From: Legionella birminghamensis
Lineage (GTDB): Bacteria; Pseudomonadota; Gammaproteobacteria; Legionellales; Legionellaceae
Direction of reading: 5' to 3'
DNA: 64,000 nucleotides
Assembly (NCBI RefSeq): GCF_900452515.1
Contig: NZ_UGNW01000001.1
Coordinates: 1,922,001 to 1,986,000, forward strand
Part shown: positions 62,961-64,000 of the stretch, piece after piece
Numbering within the stretch: position 1 is the first letter of the stretch
Layout: every line of letters begins with the position of its first letter
The notes under the pieces: generated by a model
Told to the model about the DNA's origin: nothing
Databases searched by the model: none
What the model saw: the letters and a program-made list of their open reading frames with translations, nothing else
Program-made: the position numbers and the translations under genes

Positions 62961-64000
62961 ATGGCCAAGAACACTTTGTATAATTTTATCGACCTATATA
63001 TTAACGGAAAAAAGGGATTAGCGAATGTAATAGCACTTAAACCGATGGAAACACGGGATAAGAAAAAATATTTTCTTTTGCAATTGAAGTTGTCCAAGGC
63101 GATTTATTTTAAATCGAATAAGCAAGTTCTTGAGCTTGTCGAGCATCATATCAGCATCTATAAAACCGAACACAGCTATGACCCTGCTTTAAGCCAATAT
63201 CATTATACGGCGAAGTTAGAGGGCCCTAATAAAACGTTTTATACCCTCCATGTGTATTTTAATGAAAATGGCCAAATTACCAAAGCGCCTGTATTGAGTC
63301 TTATTGAAAATGAGAAGCCAAGCCCTGTACAAATTACAGAAAAAAAGGCCTGTCAATTTGTGGCACAGGCAGAAGCAGCTATCCGCCCCACTATCATGCA
63401 GCTAAATGCAGCCAAAATAGAGTGTATTGACCAGTTAAAGCGTCAATTTGAAGAGGAGGATGAAAAAGCAACCGCCCTTTCTACCGATCTTAAAAGCAAT
63501 GCTGTCCAGCACAAACTGGTCATCCAAAAAATGATAAACCTGGCCAGGCAATTGAATCCTCTTTTCAAGCATGAAAAATATGCTATGTCAGCTCAAATGC
63601 TTGGGGAATTGCAATACAGTCCGACGCCTGAGAGAAAAAAAGGCTCCCTTTCCGTGCAAGAAACCAGCCGGGAGAAAAAGCCAACCGCCCACCAGGGACG
63701 TCCTAAAATTACTCCACCAATAAAGACATCACACAAAGCTAAAAAAGATCCTGAGCAGGATTTCAGCAAAGAATTACAGCAGTTAAGAAGGAAATTTGCG
63801 AAACTTAAACCAGAAGATCCTGGATCATACGCTGAAGCGCTCTGCCATTTGTTTGCGGATACAAATCAATTATCCGTAATCAGTATTGAATCCAATCCCT
63901 CAAAAACGCTCTTGGGTGACTTGGCCGCATTGCGCTTGCAAATACAATCCCGAGGAAAAAAACTGCTTAAACAGCTGCTGGTTCAAGAAAATTACCTGCT
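62961..64000 (+). CDS. 5' part of a long unidentified protein, cut by the window edge
   Basis: An uninterrupted frame of 346 codons from ATG 62961 (MAKNTLYNFIDLYINGKKGL) to the window end. An N-terminal domain of about 110 residues with strands and helices is followed by helical and charged sequence, a Lys/Pro-rich linker (about residues 225-265) and another helical part (PEQDFSKELQQLRRKFAKLK). No signal peptide and no recognised motif are seen. The charged linker and size suit a Legionella effector-type or ankyrin-type protein whose repeats might lie beyond the edge, but this is only a guess. It is separate from the flagellar genes by a promoter. Confidence 0.75.
   Translation, partial: MAKNTLYNFIDLYINGKKGLANVIALKPMETRDKKKYFLLQLKLSKAIYFKSNKQVLELVEHHISIYKTEHSYDPALSQYHYTAKLEGPNKTFYTLHVYFNENGQITKAPVLSLIENEKPSPVQITEKKACQFVAQAEAAIRPTIMQLNAAKIECIDQLKRQFEEEDEKATALSTDLKSNAVQHKLVIQKMINLARQLNPLFKHEKYAMSAQMLGELQYSPTPERKKGSLSVQETSREKKPTAHQGRPKITPPIKTSHKAKKDPEQDFSKELQQLRRKFAKLKPEDPGSYAEALCHLFADTNQLSVISIESNPSKTLLGDLAALRLQIQSRGKKLLKQLLVQENYL

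Overview
The window looks like chromosome from a Legionella-type gammaproteobacterium. The housekeeping genes are gammaproteobacterial (ruvB-ybgC-tolQRA-tolB, sdhE with a ygfX-like gene, ygfZ, dapD-dapE, gatCAB, flgA-flgM-flgN). The accessory genes are typical of Legionella: phosphatidylcholine synthase, a giant NAD-glutamate dehydrogenase, a kynurenine monooxygenase, an EnhB-like and an EnhA-like secreted protein, a class III adenylate cyclase, an RCC1-repeat protein, and several very large alpha-helical proteins of the kind often found to be Dot/Icm effectors. The species cannot be named from the sequence alone. No rRNA, tRNA, transposase or CRISPR array was seen.

Layout. 0-12 kb is metabolic: the first codons of an unknown gene, kynurenine monooxygenase, a PAS-GGDEF-EAL regulator, a trans-sulfuration enzyme with a lysophospholipid acyltransferase, a nucleotide-sugar epimerase, dapD-dapE, a DAACS transporter and a NagZ-like glycosidase. 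12-36 kb is accessory: an alpha-solenoid protein, a secreted protein, a protein of about 2390 residues carrying a complete SecA-like motor, a membrane cyclase, HdeD, an RCC1 protein, a helical protein, a serine hydrolase, a Cys-Cys lipoprotein and a 1243-residue coiled-coil protein. 36-44 kb holds the Tol system with ruvB, an ECF sigma factor, sdhE and ygfZ. 44-60 kb holds cytochrome b561, glutamate dehydrogenase, an L,D-transpeptidase/aldehyde dehydrogenase pair, pcs, the EnhB-like gene, two MDR dehydrogenases and gatCAB. 60-64 kb holds an EnhA-like transpeptidase, a cytochrome c and the flagellar genes flgA (sigma-54 type promoter), flgM (sigma-28 type promoter) and flgN, and ends inside an unknown gene.

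The most striking structure outside the genes is a family of five G+C-rich composite repeats at about 16.5, 30.4, 35.3, 43.7 and 59.8 kb. Each has two inverted arms of about 32 bp. Each arm can itself fold into a hairpin. The arms enclose an A+T-rich core that is related between copies, and tandem arrays of the outer arm (for example 11 x 23 bp or 4 x 26 bp) may be attached. All lie at gene 3' ends or between tandem genes and none lies between divergent genes. One copy supplies the last 18 codons of the SecA-like gene, and one has a second palindromic element inside its core. Three smaller hairpin families recur mainly in convergent or downstream spacers.
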